From: JABAAW01 sp965216605
GTDB taxonomy: Bacteria; Pseudomonadota; Alphaproteobacteria; JABAAW01
NCBI GenBank assembly: GCA_965216605.1
Contig: CBDCGG010000002.1
Location: 620,001 to 684,000 of the forward strand
Reading direction: 5' to 3'
Length of the DNA stretch: 64,000 bases
The translations under genes and the position numbers were made by a program. Positions within the stretch are counted from its first letter, which is position 1. Each line of letters opens with the position of its first letter. Positions 9,186 to 16,438 of the stretch are shown here, piece by piece. Under the pieces are notes generated by a model. It was not told where the DNA came from. It worked only from the letters and a program-made list of their open reading frames with translations, and did not search any database.

Positions 9186-10157
9186 ATGAAGAAAATTATG
9201 TTACGGCTCGTCGTTGCGTCCCTATGCGCGCTGGCGATAGGTCACGCGGCGCAGGCTGCAGACAAAGGCAAGACGATAGCGATTACCGATATCGTCGAGC
9301 ATCCCGCCCTGACAGCTGTGCGCGAAGGACTTCTGGAAAGCTTGGCGGAAAAAGGCTTCAAGCAAGACGAGAACCTGACGGTGATCTACGAAAGCGCGCA
9401 AGGCAACCCTGCCACGGCGCAACAGATCGCCGATTCGTTCGTTGCCAAAAAACCCGATGTCATCATCGGCATCGCAACCCCCTCGGCGCAAGCATTGGTG
9501 GGAGCTACACGGAAAATTCCTATCGTCTTTTCCGCGGTCACAGATCCCCTCAGCGCAGAGCTGATCCCGCAGATGAAAAAACCGGGCGGCAATGTGACAG
9601 GGGTGAGCGATCTCTCGCCGATCGACAAGCATCTCAAGCTGGTACGCCAGATCACGCCTAAGGTGCGCAAGCTCGGCATTATCTACAACGCGGGCGAAGC
9701 CAACTCGGTGTCGCTCGTCAAGCTGATCCGAGAGTTCGCTCCCAAAAACAAGCTGACGCTGAAAGAAGCTACCGTCTCCAAATCGTCCGAAGTGCTGCAA
9801 GCCGCGCAAAGCCTCATCGGTAAGGTCGATGCCATCTATGTGCCAACCGACAATACCGTCATCTCCGCCTTCGAGGCGGTCGTGCGCGTAGGCAAAGACG
9901 GCAACATTCCCATCTATGCAGGCGATACCGATTCGGTCAACAGAGGCGCACTAGCAGCGCTCGGCTTCAACTACCACGATGTCGGAAGGCAGACAGGAGA
10001 AATCGTCGCGCGAATCCTCAAAGGGAAAAGACCCGGCAGCATCAACGCACAAGGAGTCAAAACTACCGAACTTTACCTGAACCAAGGCAAAGCCAAGGAG
10101 CTCGGGATCAAGTTCGGTAAAAAACTCACGGAAAGCGCGAAAAAAATCGTTCCTTAA
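9186..10157 (+). CDS. ABC transporter substrate-binding protein (TrpX-like)
   Basis: Periplasmic binding protein of the ABC_sub_bind family (PF04392), whose characterised members include tryptophan/tyrosine importers; the ligand here is unknown. A signal peptide (KKIMLRLVVASLCALAIG to AQA, about residues 1-22) is followed by a two-lobe fold with segments ITDIVEHPALTAVREGL, PDVIIGIATPSAQAL, IPIVFSAVTDP and GGNVTGVSD, and GALAALGFNYHDVGRQTG near the end. ATG 9186 is chosen because AAGGAG (9173-9178) lies 7 bases upstream; a TTG two codons earlier is unlikely. It is followed by a strong hairpin and then the permease and ATPase genes, the usual SBP-permease-ATPase order. Confidence 0.9.
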   Translation: MKKIMLRLVVASLCALAIGHAAQAADKGKTIAITDIVEHPALTAVREGLLESLAEKGFKQDENLTVIYESAQGNPATAQQIADSFVAKKPDVIIGIATPSAQALVGATRKIPIVFSAVTDPLSAELIPQMKKPGGNVTGVSDLSPIDKHLKLVRQITPKVRKLGIIYNAGEANSVSLVKLIREFAPKNKLTLKEATVSKSSEVLQAAQSLIGKVDAIYVPTDNTVISAFEAVVRVGKDGNIPIYAGDTDSVNRGALAALGFNYHDVGRQTGEIVARILKGKRPGSINAQGVKTTELYLNQGKAKELGIKFGKKLTESAKKIVP

Positions 10158-10184
10158 AACTCAACCTTTACGCAAGAATCGCAG

Positions 10185-10261
10185 ACAAAAGCCGCGTACA
10201 AAGAGGATCGCTCCAAGCCTTGCAGCTTGCGTAAGCGTCCCCTCTAGTGCGCGGCTTTTGT
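10185..10261 (+). terminator. intercistronic hairpin after the binding-protein gene
   Basis: A perfect 12-bp inverted repeat (ACAAAAGCCGCG at 10185-10196, CGCGGCTTTTGT at 10250-10261) encloses a second arm pair (AGAGG at 10202-10206 with CCTCT at 10241-10245) and a small inner GCTT/AAGC stem. The right arm ends in a short T-run. It sits in the 139-bp gap between the binding-protein gene and the permease gene. The likely role is partial termination or 3' mRNA stabilisation, giving more binding protein than membrane subunits; this is inferred from position. Confidence 0.6.
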
Positions 10262-10296
10262 TCTTTGCTCTGGATTCCTATCGCGAGGGGTAACCC

Positions 10297-11220
10297 ATGA
10301 GCGCGATTGCCCTTCTCGGAGCATTGGAGCTAGGCTTTCTCTACGGCATCGTCGCCGTGGGTGTCTACCTCTCGTTCCGTATCTTCAATTTTCCCGACCT
10401 CACCGTAGACGGAAGTTTTCCCCTCGGTGCCGCCGTCGCAGGCATCATCTTGGCGTCAGGCTGGGGCGGCGGAGCAGGCGCGTGGATGAGCCTGCCGCTC
10501 GCGCTCGTCGCAGGAGCTGCCGCAGGATTCACAACCGCTTGGCTCAACCAACGATTCGGCATCTTGCACCTGCTCGCCTCCATTCTAACCATGATGGCAC
10601 TCTACTCGATCAACTTGCGCATTATGGGCAGACCCAACATCGGCCTCTTGAGCAAAAAAACTATCGTCGATACATTTCCCGCCGTTCCTTCGCTCTATCA
10701 GGGCGTGTTGGTGCTCTCGGTTTTTGCGCTGATCGTCTTTGTCGCCGTCTCATACTTCCTGTCGACGCAGCAGGGCTTAGGCTTTCGCGCGACAGGATCG
10801 AATCCACGCATGGCGCAGGCGATGGGTGTCTCGCCGCGCCGATGCACCTACTGGGGCTTGGCGCTTTCTAACGGACTAGTCGCGTTGGCAGGCGCGTTAT
10901 TCGTGCATGTGAATCGCTTTGCCGATGTAACCCTAGGCTTCGGAGTCATCATATTAGGCTTGGCTGCCGTCATTTCAGGAGAAAGCCTCTTGCGTCCTCG
11001 CCGCATCGTCGTTGCGATTTTGGCGTGCTTTCTCGGAGCGATTTTGTACAGGCTCGTCATTGCTTGGGCGTTGCATTCGGACTTTTTGGGCTTTCGTGCT
11101 TCCGACTTGAATTTTCTGACGGCATTTCTTGTCGCGCTCGCGCTCATTGCGCCGCGTTTGAAATGGAGGAAAATAAGTTATTTTTTGCGTTGCCTCTCCT
11201 TGCGGCGGAGGAGCGAATGA
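10297..11220 (+). CDS. ABC transporter permease (branched-chain-type, TrpY-like)
   Basis: Inner-membrane permease of the BPD_transp_2 type paired with the upstream binding protein. About eight to nine hydrophobic segments are visible, and the N-terminal LGFLYGIVAVGVYLSFRI and FPDLTVDGSFPLGAA segments are characteristic of the permeases that accompany PF04392 binding proteins. The QGLGFRATGSNPRMAQAMGV loop is the ATPase-contact region. The stop overlaps the start of the ATPase gene (ATGA, 11217-11220), indicating translational coupling. Confidence 0.9.
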   Translation: MSAIALLGALELGFLYGIVAVGVYLSFRIFNFPDLTVDGSFPLGAAVAGIILASGWGGGAGAWMSLPLALVAGAAAGFTTAWLNQRFGILHLLASILTMMALYSINLRIMGRPNIGLLSKKTIVDTFPAVPSLYQGVLVLSVFALIVFVAVSYFLSTQQGLGFRATGSNPRMAQAMGVSPRRCTYWGLALSNGLVALAGALFVHVNRFADVTLGFGVIILGLAAVISGESLLRPRRIVVAILACFLGAILYRLVIAWALHSDFLGFRASDLNFLTAFLVALALIAPRLKWRKISYFLRCLSLRRRSE

Positions 11221-12008
11221 TTAGGCTGGAGCGTGTGTCGGTTCGTTTTGCCGAGGGGACTCCCTTGGCGGTGGAGGCTTTGTCTGCGTTGGATTTCTCG
11301 GTGGGCAAGGGAGAGTTTGTTTCTGTGATTGGTTCGAACGGAGCGGGCAAGTCTACTCTTTTGGGCTGTTGTGCGGGCGAGGTCGGGGTGAGTTCGGGGC
11401 GCGTTGAGATTGACGGCGTGGATGTGACGAACTTTTCTGTCGAGCGTCGAGCGGGGCTAGTAGCGCGTGTTTTTCAGGATCCTTTGTTGGGGAGTTGTGG
11501 TTCTCTGACGATAGAGGAGAACATGGCATTGGCGTCTCGTCGGGGTTTTCGGAGGGGTTTGGGGCTAGCGTTGGGGAGTTCTGTTCGCGCGTCTTTTCGG
11601 GAGCGTTTGCGGGGTTTGGGCTTGGGTTTGGAGAACAGGTTGAGCGAGCGAGTGGAGCGATTATCTGGCGGTCAGCGTCAGGCATTGTCGTTGTTGTTGT
11701 CGGTTCAGTGTGATGCGCGTGTTTTTTTGCTGGACGAGCATACGGCGGCGTTGGATCCTCGGATGTCGTCGTTTGTGATGGACTTGACGGAGCGTCTGAT
11801 TGCGGAGCGCGGTTTGACGACGGTGATGGTGACGCATAGTTTGAGTCAGGCGTTGCGTTTTGGGAATCGACTTGTTATGCTTTCGGGCGGTCGCATTGTT
11901 TTTGAGTGCAGCGGGGCGGAGCGTTCGAGGTTGCGTATTGAGGATTTAGTTTCTCGGTTTTCATCGATGGGCGGGGCTTTGGATTCGGACGAGTTGCTAT
12001 TGAGTTGA
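11217..12008 (+). CDS. ABC transporter ATP-binding protein (TrpZ-like)
   Basis: Cytosolic ATPase energising the importer encoded by the two preceding genes. Walker A is GSNGAGKST (about residues 39-47), the signature is LSGGQRQ, Walker B is VFLLDEHTAALDP and the H-loop is VTHS. The frame is open further upstream inside the permease gene, but ATG 11217 is the right start: GGAGGAG precedes it and it overlaps the permease stop by four bases. From here to about 12590 the DNA is noticeably GT-rich compared with upstream genes. ssb follows 27 bases downstream. Confidence 0.93.
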   Translation: MIRLERVSVRFAEGTPLAVEALSALDFSVGKGEFVSVIGSNGAGKSTLLGCCAGEVGVSSGRVEIDGVDVTNFSVERRAGLVARVFQDPLLGSCGSLTIEENMALASRRGFRRGLGLALGSSVRASFRERLRGLGLGLENRLSERVERLSGGQRQALSLLLSVQCDARVFLLDEHTAALDPRMSSFVMDLTERLIAERGLTTVMVTHSLSQALRFGNRLVMLSGGRIVFECSGAERSRLRIEDLVSRFSSMGGALDSDELLLS

Positions 12009-12035
12009 TTTTTTCACGGGAGAGGGGTTTCTGAT

Positions 12036-12593
12036 ATGTCGGGTAGTTTGAACAAGGTAATGTTATTGGGGAATTTGGGTCGTGACCCTGAGATTCGCAC
12101 GATGCAGAATGGGGGTCGTTTGGCGAGTTTTTCTATTGCCACTTCGGAGCGTTGGAAGGACAAGGAGGGCGGTCAGCGCGAGAAGACGGAGTGGCATCGC
12201 ATTGTGATTTTTTCGGAGGGGTTAGTAGGTGTTGTTGAGCGTTATGTTAAGAAGGGCTCGAAGATATACATTGAGGGGTCTTTACAGACGCGGAAGTGGA
12301 CGGATGCTAGTTCTGGACAGGAGAAGTATACGACGGAGATTGTTTTGCAGGGTTTTGGCAGCAAGTTGCTTATGTTGGATAGTCGCGGGGGAGGCGGCGG
12401 TTCTGGCGGCGGAGGCGGCTATGGGGGAGGAGCTGGGGGAGCTGGCGATTCTTACGGCGGGAATGACGGCGGGGGGTATAGCGGCGGACAAGGCGGAGGA
12501 AGCGGCGGCGGACAACAAGGCGGCGGAAGCGGCGGCGGACAACAGGGAGGAACACGCGCCGACGACGCGCTCGACGACGATATTCCGTTTTAA
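12036..12593 (+). CDS. ssb: single-stranded DNA-binding protein
   Basis: Coats ssDNA and recruits repair and replication proteins. The OB fold spans about residues 1-112 (NKVMLLGNLGRDPEIRTMQN, then KKGSKIYIEGSLQTRKW and YTTEIVLQGFGSKLLMLD). A Gly-rich linker with repeated GGGSGGGQQGG units follows, and the acidic tip DDDIPF that binds partner proteins is intact. At 185 residues it is normal for SSB. The linker is encoded by near-perfect short repeats. It is the last gene before the AT-rich defence island. Confidence 0.97.
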   Translation: MSGSLNKVMLLGNLGRDPEIRTMQNGGRLASFSIATSERWKDKEGGQREKTEWHRIVIFSEGLVGVVERYVKKGSKIYIEGSLQTRKWTDASSGQEKYTTEIVLQGFGSKLLMLDSRGGGGGSGGGGGYGGGAGGAGDSYGGNDGGGYSGGQGGGSGGGQQGGGSGGGQQGGTRADDALDDDIPF

Positions 12594-12625
12594 GCAGAGA
12601 AGATGATTGCCCGAACAGGCTTTCG

Positions 12626-13090
12626 CTAGATTTTCCCGCTACTCGCGAATTTTTGGAATTCGTCTTGATTAAAGACATGCTTCAGGCGTGATGTTCCCGC
12701 TTGCTTTTTGAGCCACTGGTACGCTCCTGGTGCGTATCCTCCGCCACCGAGGATGATGATCGCATCGTATTCGCCTTGGTTAATGTTTAGAACATCAAAA
12801 GGATATTTTTCATCGACAGTTCCACTCATGCCTTGCCTCCTGCATTGGATCACCAGACAATCGGGGTACAGGTCTGGGTGGTAGAGGGCGAAGGCAACGG
12901 TGCGCTTCTTTTTGTAGATATTGGTACCCACTTCGCATTTTTTTGTATAGATTGCTTGTTGCTTTTTGCACATAGGAAAAAACTTGTTGCGTTCGACAAA
13001 TGTGTAACCGCGTTCTTCTAGGATGTTTGCGACAAAGCTTTCCAGCTGTTGCCTTGCCACATTTGCGCTAGTATTGTTTGAACGAATCAT
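12626..13090 (-). CDS. putative restriction endonuclease, PD-(D/E)XK-like
   Basis: A 154-residue protein facing away from a DNA methyltransferase gene. From memory of the family, it resembles small PD-(D/E)XK nucleases that carry a KxQ/SG(T/S)x(D/E)EKxP segment: here PDCLVIQCRRQGMSGTVDEK at about residues 77-96, then YPFDVLNI and DAIIILGGGGYAPGAYQWLKK. The ExK-type position reads QCR where many relatives have (E/S)xK, so the active site may differ or be impaired. A strong ribosome-binding site (AAGGAGGG) precedes the ATG. Base composition is lower in GC than in the flanking genes. It probably pairs with the divergent methyltransferase as a type II restriction-modification system; the recognition sequence cannot be read. 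Confidence 0.6.
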   Translation of the reverse strand: MIRSNNTSANVARQQLESFVANILEERGYTFVERNKFFPMCKKQQAIYTKKCEVGTNIYKKKRTVAFALYHPDLYPDCLVIQCRRQGMSGTVDEKYPFDVLNINQGEYDAIIILGGGGYAPGAYQWLKKQAGTSRLKHVFNQDEFQKFASSGKI

Positions 13091-13326
13091 GTTTGCCCTC
13101 CTTGAATAGGGTATTGGCGAAGGAGACGGGGGATTTCTTCAAAGTTATCCACAAAGTTATCCACAGTTTTTTTTCTTAAAAAAACCTTACACTGACTCAC
13201 TTTGACGATGCAAGGCTTTTTTTTAAAACGGTTCTTCGCGTGATTCTCCGTGTGAGGTTTGCTCCCTAACCCATTGAAAGAATCTAAAAAAATCCTTTTT
13301 CTCTTCAAAAACAGAAAGTTTTCCAC
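13087..13326 (-). CDS. possible small protein upstream of the nuclease gene
   Basis: A 79-residue GTG-started reading frame, Lys/Phe-rich, that ends in an ATGA overlap with the nuclease start. The nuclease ribosome-binding site lies in its last codons, which would allow translational coupling. No known domain or helix-turn-helix was recognised. It contains a tandem VDNF repeat encoded by two copies of a DnaA-box-like 12-mer, so the frame may simply reflect regulatory DNA. It could be a leader or controller peptide, or a chance frame. Confidence 0.25.
   Translation of the reverse strand: MENFLFLKRKRIFLDSFNGLGSKPHTENHAKNRFKKKPCIVKVSQCKVFLRKKTVDNFVDNFEEIPRLLRQYPIQGGQT
13145..13165 (+). promoter_or_regulatory. 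tandem TTATCCACA (DnaA-box-like) motifs
   Basis: Two exact copies of TTATCCACA, the consensus DnaA box, lie in direct orientation at 13145-13153 and 13157-13165 with 12-bp periodicity. A near match, TTTTCCACA, lies at 13319-13327. All three are in the 314-bp interval between the divergent nuclease and methyltransferase genes, which otherwise holds only the possible 79-residue frame and the inverted repeat at 13357-13399. They could be DnaA sites, operator repeats for the restriction genes, or a remnant of a mobile replicon. Confidence 0.4.
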
Positions 13327-13356
13327 AAATTATCATAGTAGTTACGCTATTGCGCT

Positions 13357-13399
13357 CCTCCTAAGTTGGATTCACTATAAGGATTCACTGCTTAGGAGG
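13357..13399 (+). promoter_or_regulatory. inverted repeat overlapping the methyltransferase ribosome-binding site
   Basis: CCTCCTAAG (13357-13365) and CTTAGGAGG (13391-13399) form a perfect 9-bp inverted repeat. The right arm contains the AGGAGG ribosome-binding site of the methyltransferase ATG at 13405. Between the arms are two direct copies of GGATTCACT (13368-13376 and 13381-13389) around a TATAAG that could be a -10 element. Either the RNA hairpin hides the ribosome-binding site, or the repeats are an operator. Only the repeats themselves are observed. Confidence 0.45.
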
Positions 13400-13404
13400 C
13401 AAGC

Positions 13405-14229
13405 ATGCTCAAACCCCACCCTATACCGTATTTTGAAGAAGCGGATGCGAAGCTGTATTGCGGCGACACTCTGGCGATTTTGAAGCAGATGCCAGAAGAA
13501 GAGATTGATTTGATTTTTGCCGACCCTCCGTACAGGCTTTCTAACGGGGGATTCACCTGCCATGCGGGCGAGCGTGTGAGCGTCGATAAGGGGCTATGGG
13601 ACAAGAGCGAGGGAGCTTCTGGCGATTACGACTTTCACTACGAATGGATCAAGGAATGCGGTCGTGTTTTAAAACCTAACGGCTCGCTTTGGATTTCTGG
13701 CACTTACCATTCTATCTACCACTGCGGGCATGCTTTACAGGTTCAGGGTTGGCATATCGTCAACGACATTGCGTGGTTTAAGCCTAATGCTGCACCGAAT
13801 TTGTCGTGTCGCATGTTTACGGCGAGTCACGAGACTTTGCTGTGGGCTAGGAAGAGCAAAGACGCAAAACATGCCTTTGATTACAACCTGATAAAGAACT
13901 GGGATTGCGAAGAGGATGACTTCATTAAAAAATCGGGCTGTCAGATGCGGAGTGTTTGGGCTTTGACTTCGCCGAAGAAGTGGGAGAAGCGACACGGGAA
14001 GCATCCTACGCAGAAGCCAGAGGCGTTGTTGGATAGGGTTGTGTTGGCTTGCAGTAAGGAGGGGGATTTGGTGCTTGATCCCTTTTGTGGCAGCTGTACA
14101 AGCGGGGCTGTTGCTTTACGATATGGCAGAAAGTTTGTCGGTATCGATGTCGAAAAGCAGTATTTGCGTTCAATCGCAAAGAAACGGCTTAAAGAGGAGA
14201 TAGCAAGTGATCGAAAGACACTTGGTTGA
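13405..14229 (+). CDS. site-specific DNA adenine methyltransferase (restriction-modification type)
   Basis: Transfers a methyl group from SAM to adenine N6 in a specific site. Catalytic motif IV is DPPY at residues 40-43, preceded by LYCGDTLAILKQMPEEEIDL. The SAM-binding FxGxG-type motif comes late in the protein (LDPFCGSCTSG), the order of the beta class. The segment RLSNGGFTCHAGERVSVDKG after DPPY recalls the DpnA/M2.DpnII type. Residues HPTQKPEALLDRVV precede the SAM motif, as usual. At 274 residues it is complete. The AGGAGG ribosome-binding site lies within an inverted repeat. It would protect the chromosome from the divergent nuclease. Confidence 0.88.
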   Translation: MLKPHPIPYFEEADAKLYCGDTLAILKQMPEEEIDLIFADPPYRLSNGGFTCHAGERVSVDKGLWDKSEGASGDYDFHYEWIKECGRVLKPNGSLWISGTYHSIYHCGHALQVQGWHIVNDIAWFKPNAAPNLSCRMFTASHETLLWARKSKDAKHAFDYNLIKNWDCEEDDFIKKSGCQMRSVWALTSPKKWEKRHGKHPTQKPEALLDRVVLACSKEGDLVLDPFCGSCTSGAVALRYGRKFVGIDVEKQYLRSIAKKRLKEEIASDRKTLG

Positions 14230-14256
14230 CGCAAGCAAACAGAAATAGATGACACC

Positions 14257-15441
14257 ATGACTTCTTATACACCAGAGCAAAAGATTAAAATAAAGCATCT
14301 TTTGTCATTGAATGATGATATAGATCGTATACCTAGTGTTAGTGCAGGCGGTGTATATAGTGTAAGCAACTATCTAGAATCCCACGACTTGACAGAAACC
14401 AAGTGTTGTATATGGAAAAATTGGTATGCTGTATGTTCTTCATTTCCCGATTCAGATGGAGACTGGACTTTGCGAGCTTTTTACTCTCCAAGAGCGGGGG
14501 GATGGTATATTGCAGGTCATGAAATTTACGCAGATGATGATTTGAAAATATCTAATGAAAAACATGACCAATGGTTAACTTACACAGATCTTCAAAAATC
14601 TATCCTAACAACATGGCTTATTGAAGAAAGAAAAAAAATTAAAGAAACAAAAGAAATAAGCATTCCTATGTTAAATAGAGAATTGCTTGAAAATATTAAA
14701 AACGAGAAACCTCTTCCTATCGTTGAAAGGGCATATAGATTATTATTTTTTATAGCGAGCTCTTACGATGTGGGAGAACCTATACCAATTTCTCTTAGTA
14801 ATAACATAATAATACGAGACGAAATCAACTTTCCGCAAGGTTTTTTTTCTGCTCACTCCGAGTCGAAAAATATAAACGAATTGAACGGAATGTTAGATTA
14901 TCTAGCTAACAATAATTTTATCGAGCTTACCCAAGGCTCAAAACATAATTTTGCAGGTCAAGTCGCCGTGCTGTCTTTAGATGGCAAAGCCGAAACAGAA
15001 AAAACTATCAACAAAGATTCAGACGAAGTCTTTATTGCCATGTGGTTTGACGACAGCATGAACAATGTTTCTGCAGCCATACAAGAAGGAATCAAACAAG
15101 CAGGTTACAAACCTGTGAGAATCGATAAGACTAAACACAATAATAAAATCGACGATGAAATCATCGCAGCTATTAAGCGCGCTCGCTTTGTTGTCGCCGA
15201 CTTCACCGACGGAGACAAAGGAGAAAGAGGAGGCGTTTATTACGAGGCAGGCTTTGCTCACGGTCTAGGAATCAAGGTTGTTTTTACTTGCAGAGAAGAC
15301 ATACTAAAAAAAATCCATTTCGACACCCGCCAATATGTCCATATTATATGGACAGAAAACAAACTAAACGACTTCACCAAGCAAATTTCTAACCACATCT
15401 CCGCCACCGTCGGCGACGGACCCTACAAAGACAAAAAATAA
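14257..15441 (+). CDS. protein with nucleoside 2-deoxyribosyltransferase/TIR-like C-terminal domain, candidate defence effector
   Basis: A 394-residue AT-rich gene just downstream of the methyltransferase. The N-terminal half (about 1-250) was not recognised. The C-terminal 130 residues have FIAMWFDDSM (about 258), GYKPVRID, IDDEIIAAIKRARFVVADFT and GGVYYEAGFAHGLGIKVVFTC. The Asp in VADFT and the Glu in YYEAGFA (about 330) sit where nucleoside 2-deoxyribosyltransferases keep catalytic residues, and a Rossmann-like TIR/SEFIR-type fold is expected. Relatives of this domain are found in bacterial conflict systems, so NAD or nucleotide cleavage upon phage infection is possible; that role is inference from domain and location. 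The final segment HFDTRQYVHIIW is typical of the family. Confidence 0.6.
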   Translation: MTSYTPEQKIKIKHLLSLNDDIDRIPSVSAGGVYSVSNYLESHDLTETKCCIWKNWYAVCSSFPDSDGDWTLRAFYSPRAGGWYIAGHEIYADDDLKISNEKHDQWLTYTDLQKSILTTWLIEERKKIKETKEISIPMLNRELLENIKNEKPLPIVERAYRLLFFIASSYDVGEPIPISLSNNIIIRDEINFPQGFFSAHSESKNINELNGMLDYLANNNFIELTQGSKHNFAGQVAVLSLDGKAETEKTINKDSDEVFIAMWFDDSMNNVSAAIQEGIKQAGYKPVRIDKTKHNNKIDDEIIAAIKRARFVVADFTDGDKGERGGVYYEAGFAHGLGIKVVFTCREDILKKIHFDTRQYVHIIWTENKLNDFTKQISNHISATVGDGPYKDKK

Positions 15442-15551
15442 TTTACTATTTTTTATTTTTGCACTTGACAATGCTTTCTGCAACCGTTATTTTAAGCACA
15501 AGGTCGAGAGAGGATATTAACCAAAACCCTGCTTTTAGCTGGAGGCTCAAA

Positions 15552-15839
15552 ATGAAACATTCAAGACAAGTCCAAGAAGTTGTGAACGGAGATACTTTTA
15601 ATATATCTACTAGCATTTCTTACAATGGAGCGTTGCACAGAAAAATTAGACTTATAGGATTCGACGCGCCTGAGAAATACAAACCTGGCTTTAAGGAAGC
15701 AAAAGAACTTTTAGAAGGATTGATATTAAGAACAAAAGTTGACATTGAACCAGCTGTGGTAAGCCATGGATTTTTACTCGCCAAGGTTTACAAAGACCGC
15801 AAAGATGTTGGCGATTTGATGAAAAAGTATAGTAAATAA
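15552..15839 (+). CDS. small staphylococcal nuclease-like (SNase) domain protein
   Basis: A 95-residue protein made almost wholly of a compact SNase/OB-like domain: VVNGDTFNIS (Asp14), RKIRLIGFDAPEKYK (Arg33, Asp38, Glu41) and a C-terminal VGDLMKKY helix. These match the calcium ligands, the first catalytic Arg and the Glu of SNase. The second catalytic Arg (Arg87 in the staphylococcal enzyme) falls in SHGFLLAKVY, where Phe or Leu stands instead, so nuclease activity is doubtful. ATG 15552 is chosen for GGAGG six bases upstream; a longer TTG-started frame from 15459 lacks support. It has no signal peptide and belongs to the AT-rich island. Confidence 0.6.
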   Translation: MKHSRQVQEVVNGDTFNISTSISYNGALHRKIRLIGFDAPEKYKPGFKEAKELLEGLILRTKVDIEPAVVSHGFLLAKVYKDRKDVGDLMKKYSK

Positions 15840-15865
15840 AAAATTAGCCGTTGCTCATTAAGATG

Positions 15866-15893
15866 CCTCGGCTAGCCTTGTGGCTAGCCGAGG
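15866..15893. repeat. 12-bp stem, 4-nt loop perfect hairpin
   Basis: CCTCGGCTAGCC (15866-15877), loop TTGT, GGCTAGCCGAGG (15882-15893). It lies between the SNase-like gene and a convergent unknown gene. It may act as a bidirectional terminator, but no T-run follows; a C-rich stretch does. The right edge CCGAGGTGTTGC (15889-15900) reappears inside the 3' end of the SDR gene at about 16448. Confidence 0.6.
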
Positions 15894-15951
15894 TGTTGCG
15901 CCGTTCCCCCCCCTCCCCCTCGCCGACAACCCCCACAAAGAAAAATAAGCG

Positions 15952-16353
15952 TCAGGTAGCAGCTATAGCCCCTGCAGGATAGTGAGCGTTATTCCATTCC
16001 TCAACATCTCTTTTAATTTCTTTTTTAATTTCTTCGTCCATTTTCAATTCAACAGAGACACACACTGCTCCGAGAAACATAATAAAATCCTCTAAAGAAA
16101 CATCTGGGTCGCTTAATTTTCCTAATTGTTGAATAATATTCACTAAAATTTCAGAAGAAGGTAAGGCTAAAACCTTCTTTTTTAAATTTTGGTCTAATAA
16201 GTCGAAATGAATAGTCTTCCCGATAAGAAACAAAATCGCTTTTCTGCCTGGAACAGAAATATCAAGTTTAATTCCTTCAAGCATTGATACCCACATCAGC
16301 GACCTGTTTGACAAGCGGGGAATTTTTTTGTTTTCGTTAAGATGTTCTGACAT
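15952..16353 (-). CDS. hypothetical protein, 133 aa
   Basis: Not recognised. ATG 16353 is chosen because AGGAGG lies just upstream (revealed by CCTCCT at 16361-16366 on the plus strand); the open frame extends further without a better start. The protein is mainly helical with mixed charge, has no signal peptide or membrane segment, and has an acidic/lysine-rich stretch DEEIKKEIKRDVEEWNNAH near the C-terminus. It is AT-rich like the preceding island genes and unlike the GC-richer SDR gene next to it, so it probably arrived with the island. It converges with the SNase-like gene. Confidence 0.55.
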   Translation of the reverse strand: MSEHLNENKKIPRLSNRSLMWVSMLEGIKLDISVPGRKAILFLIGKTIHFDLLDQNLKKKVLALPSSEILVNIIQQLGKLSDPDVSLEDFIMFLGAVCVSVELKMDEEIKKEIKRDVEEWNNAHYPAGAIAAT

Positions 16354-16438
16354 GGTCAATCCTCCTAGAAGATTTGTTGCGTTGCGCTCCCCCTTTTTCC
16401 TTAAAATAGCATAAAAAAAAACAAAAATCAATCGTTTT

